The notes under the pieces were generated by a model. It searched no databases and was not told the DNA's origin. It worked only from the letters and a program-made list of their open reading frames with translations. The position numbers were made by a program, and so were the translations under genes. 64,000 bases of DNA from Arthrobacter citreus (GTDB lineage Bacteria > Actinomycetota > Actinomycetes > Actinomycetales > Micrococcaceae): the NCBI RefSeq assembly GCF_038405225.1, contig NZ_CP151657.1:1116001-1180000 (forward strand), read 5' to 3'. Shown piece after piece: positions 61,565 to 64,000 of this stretch. How positions within the stretch are numbered: position 1 is the first letter of the stretch; each line of letters starts with the position of its first letter.

Positions 61565-62950
61565 TTAGTGGTGGAAGCCGGGCTGTGCGGCCTCCTGCGG
61601 CATCGGCGACTCAAGCCGGTTGAGGTAGTCCGTTTCTGTCCGGATGTCCTCAAGGAGGCTGTCAGCCAGGTCCATGCTCAGCCCGTTGCGGACGACGATC
61701 CGTTCCACGGTCAGGTTTTCCAGGTTGCTGGGCATGGGGTAGGCGGGAACAAGCCAGCCCTTGGTCCGCAGCCGCTCGGCCAGGTCATACAAGCTCCACT
61801 TATCCGTGTGGCCTTCCTTCAGGCGCCAGGCGAACACCGGGATGTCAGACCCGTCATTCCACAGCTCAAAGGGGCCAATCTCGCTGATCCCGGAGGACAG
61901 GTACAGTGCAACGTCCTGGCACGCCTGCTGGACCTTGGCGTAACCGGAACGTCCGAGCCGCAGGAACAAATAGAACTGCAGGACAACCTGGGCGCCGGGA
62001 CGGGAAAAGTTCAGGGCGAAAGTGGGCATGTCGCCGCCAAGGTAGCTGACGTAGAAGATCAGGTCTTCGGGCAGCCACTGGCGCTCGCGCCACACCACCC
62101 AGCCGAGCCCGGGATAAACGAGGCCGTACTTATGGCCTGAAGTGCTGATGGAGTGCACCCGGGGAATCGAGAAGTCCCATTCCAGATCCGGCTGGATGAA
62201 CGGCGCGATCATGGCGCCCGAAGCGCCGTCCACGTGGATGGCGATATCCAGTCCGGTGGAGGCCTGGATTTCATCGAGCTTCGCTGCGATCTGCTTCACC
62301 GGCTCGTACATCCCGGTGTAGGTCACGCCCATGATGGCGACGACGCCGATAGTGTTCTCGTCGACGTAGTTTTCCAGCTCGAACCCGTCAAGGCATTTGT
62401 GCTCCTCGCTGATCGGAACCAGCCGGGCTTCCACATCGAAATAGTTGCAGAACTTTTCCCAGCACACCTGAACTGCTGAACTCATCACCAGGTTGGGCTT
62501 GTCAGTGGGCTTGCCGTCCGCCCGGCGGGAATGCTGCCACAGGCGTTTCAGGGCAAGGCCGCCCAGCATGCAGGCTTCGGAAGAGCCGACCGTTGAGGTG
62601 CCGATGGTGCCGCCGGGATCGGGGGAGTGCCACAGATCGGCAAGGATCTTCCAGCAGTTCTGCTCAATTTGGGCAGTCTGCGGATACTCGTCCTTGTCAA
62701 TCATGTTTTTGTCGTACGTCTCCGCGTACAGCTTGTTGGCATGATCGTCCATCCAGGTGCTGACGAAGGTTGCCAGGTTCAGACGGGCGTTTCCGTCCAA
62801 CATGGTTTCGTCATGGACGATTTGGTAGGCCGTTTCCGGGAGCATCTCGCCGTCTGCCAGTTTGGTTTTCGAGGCGACAGTGTCTTCGCCCGGGCGGGCA
62901 AACAGTGGATTGACGCTCAATGAGTCTTTATCGCGTTCCTGCGGCATCAT
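61565..62950 (-). CDS. gadB: Glutamate decarboxylase
   Basis: PLP-dependent decarboxylation of glutamate to GABA, consuming a proton. The 461-residue enzyme has IGTSTVGSSEACMLGGLALK, HVDGASGAMIAPF with the PLP-contacting Asp, and SISTSGHKYGLVYPGLGW with the PLP lysine, as in GadB. The C-terminus lacks the His-Thr end of E. coli GadB but closes near MPQEAAQPGFHH. ATG ATG at the start follows AAAGG. First gene of gadB-gadC-glsA; 18 bases to gadC. Confidence 0.96.
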   Translation of the reverse strand: MMPQERDKDSLSVNPLFARPGEDTVASKTKLADGEMLPETAYQIVHDETMLDGNARLNLATFVSTWMDDHANKLYAETYDKNMIDKDEYPQTAQIEQNCWKILADLWHSPDPGGTIGTSTVGSSEACMLGGLALKRLWQHSRRADGKPTDKPNLVMSSAVQVCWEKFCNYFDVEARLVPISEEHKCLDGFELENYVDENTIGVVAIMGVTYTGMYEPVKQIAAKLDEIQASTGLDIAIHVDGASGAMIAPFIQPDLEWDFSIPRVHSISTSGHKYGLVYPGLGWVVWRERQWLPEDLIFYVSYLGGDMPTFALNFSRPGAQVVLQFYLFLRLGRSGYAKVQQACQDVALYLSSGISEIGPFELWNDGSDIPVFAWRLKEGHTDKWSLYDLAERLRTKGWLVPAYPMPSNLENLTVERIVVRNGLSMDLADSLLEDIRTETDYLNRLESPMPQEAAQPGFHH

Positions 62951-63280
62951 CTGGACCTTTCAGTAAGGGTGTGGAATGCACCGGACCGGTGTGATCGCCG
63001 GTTATGAATCCCCATGAGGCTGCGCGCACCAAAAACTCTACGCGGGGCCAAAAACAGTGGCTAGGCTCGGCGGCCCCGGCAGCCTTGGGGTGTCGGTATT
63101 GGGTTTGGATCGGTGTTCCCGGCCGCGGATGGGGCATGGACCGTTGAGGCAGGGACGCTGCGCGCGTACTGTGAAACGACAAAACGAGCGGCATGACATG
63201 CAGCAACACGACATGTCCAGCGAGACACGCTCGGCCGAAACCACATACGGCATATCTGCACACATCTGCAAGGAGGCACC
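62951..63280. promoter_or_regulatory. Divergent gadB/hsp20 region with an hsp20 promoter
   Basis: TTGAGG (63144-63149), 17 bases, TACTGT (63167-63172) form a plausible promoter toward hsp20, with a leader of about 100 bases. No HspR (HAIR) or CIRCE element is evident. The gadB promoter must lie between 62951 and about 63120, but I could not fix it. No small gene is supported here. Confidence 0.45.
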
Positions 63281-63691
63281 ATGGCGGGACTGGCGCGGCG
63301 TGATCGGTTCGAACTGCCCGAACCCGTACGCAAATTCTTTGAAGGCGACTGGGAAGTCCCCGCCTTTCCGGTGGAGGAGTACCGGGACGGCGCCACCATG
63401 GTGGTGAAGGCCGAACTGCCCAATATTGATCCGGACAAGGACCTGGATGTGTCGGTCAGCGATGGCATCCTGCACATCAAGGGCGAGCGCCGGGAGGGCA
63501 GCGAGCACAAGGATAAGAACGGCTACCGCAGCGAGTTCCGCTACGGTTCCTTCACCCGCGACATTCCGCTGCCCGCAGGTTCCAGCCAGGACAACGTCAC
63601 TGCGTCCTACAACGACGGCGTGCTGGAAGTCCGGGTTCCGGTGCCTGAGGTGGGGGCTTCATCCACGAAGGTGCCGATTTCCCGGGGATGA
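63281..63691 (+). CDS. Hsp20/alpha-crystallin small heat-shock protein
   Basis: ATP-independent chaperone holding unfolding proteins. The 136-residue protein has a short N-terminus and the alpha-crystallin domain: VEEYRDGATMVVKAELPNID, VSVSDGILHIKGERRE, FRYGSFTRDIPLP and the YNDGVLEVRVP end, with a short tail carrying VPIS in place of the usual I-x-I/V motif. GGAGG precedes ATG 63281. It is next to the acid-resistance operon, fitting a stress-response neighbourhood. Confidence 0.95.
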   Translation: MAGLARRDRFELPEPVRKFFEGDWEVPAFPVEEYRDGATMVVKAELPNIDPDKDLDVSVSDGILHIKGERREGSEHKDKNGYRSEFRYGSFTRDIPLPAGSSQDNVTASYNDGVLEVRVPVPEVGASSTKVPISRG

Positions 63692-63757
63692 CCGCAGTTA
63701 CTGGGGGTGAGGGCCGCGGATCCAACACCGCGGAAAATGCTGCGGCGAGGAGGATCC

Positions 63758-64000
63758 ATGAGCGGCCAGGCCCCCAGCACCCCGGCTGGCGGAACCGGCG
63801 GTTCCGCCGGCGGGGTGGGAACGTCCCGGAAGTACCCCGACTGGGTCATCATCGCCACACTGGCCAGCGGCGGCGTCGTCGTCTCCCTGGAGAAAACGGC
63901 GGTGGTCCCCCTGCTGCCCGAGTATCCCGGGATTTTCGGCGTCAGCTCCGACGACGTGTCCTGGATGGTGACGGTGACGCTGCTCAGTGCAGCCGTCGCG
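63758..64000 (+). CDS. MFS transporter (partial, N-terminus only)
   Basis: An 81-codon start of a gene cut by the window edge. It has a Gly/Ser/Ala-rich leader (about 25 residues), then DWVIIATLASGGVVVSLEKT as the first helix, VPLLPEYPGIFGVSSDDVSW and the start of helix two. The layout is that of DHA1/DHA2 multidrug exporters, with DVSWMVTVTLL. GAGGAGG precedes ATG 63758 by five bases. Confidence 0.8.
   Translation, partial: MSGQAPSTPAGGTGGSAGGVGTSRKYPDWVIIATLASGGVVVSLEKTAVVPLLPEYPGIFGVSSDDVSWMVTVTLLSAAVA

Noticed and set aside
1-64000. tRNA, rRNA, insertion sequences, integrase or phage genes
   Set aside because: None was recognisable by eye on either strand; a covariance search could still find a tRNA I missed.

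Overview
The window is high-GC chromosomal DNA of an actinobacterium, most like Arthrobacter and its relatives (Micrococcaceae). The grounds are the qcrCAB-ctaE cytochrome bcc-aa3 cluster divergent from trpD, frequent GTG starts, tightly overlapping ATGA/GTGA operons and the families present. I saw no insertion sequence, prophage, CRISPR array, tRNA or rRNA, so this reads as a metabolic stretch of chromosome. All family names come from reading motifs by eye; no search was run.

Layout: 1-3731 (minus) is ctaE-qcrC-qcrA-qcrB, the respiratory supercomplex, with qcrB cut by the window edge; trpD lies opposite. 5224-8464 (minus) is an ABC exporter operon (permease, ATPase, TetR regulator, DUF3054 membrane protein, stand-alone Lrp/AsnC ligand domain) headed by two tandem near-palindromes. 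8639-11156 holds a flippase-like membrane protein, an SDR and a small UBP zinc finger. 11361-22199 is an L-rhamnose system: LacI regulator, isomerase, fused aldolase/dehydrogenase, kinase, mutarotase and an MFS sugar porter. It is interrupted by an SDR and a TetR/drug-exporter pair. Matching LacI-type operators lie at both rhamnose promoters.

22289-27437 holds an SDR plus SGNH hydrolase, an aldo/keto reductase, an AlkA-type glycosylase, and a YedE/TusA sulfur-import pair. 27760-36663 is a nearly gapless operon-like run for short branched-chain acyl-CoA breakdown: isobutyryl-CoA dehydrogenase-like, HIBYL-CoA hydrolase, hydroxyisobutyrate dehydrogenase, enoyl-CoA hydratase, aldehyde dehydrogenase, a crotonase lacking both catalytic Glu residues, acyl-CoA synthetase and MarR. 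36721-51812 is mixed housekeeping: photolyase, monooxygenase, methyltransferase, arginase-like protein, ABC-F ATPase, carboxyethylornithine-synthase-like enzyme, esterase, lipoamide dehydrogenase, DUF4389 protein, VOC protein and MFS. 51939-58647 holds a thioesterase, an SDR with an unusual N-terminal domain, a GH3 glycosidase, a UbiB-like kinase and another SDR. 58830-62950 (minus) is gadB-gadC-glsA, a complete glutamine/glutamate-dependent acid-resistance operon, followed by hsp20 and the start of an MFS gene.

The most unusual signals are these. The SDR at 52545 and the convergent GH3 at 53708 share a tail-like domain, at the N-terminus of one and the C-terminus of the other. Several genes end in short (16-23 bp) tandem repeats that contain or abut the stop codon. 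The rhamnose regulon can be reconstructed from operators alone. The ctaE/trpD pair looks like two back-to-back leaderless GTG genes.
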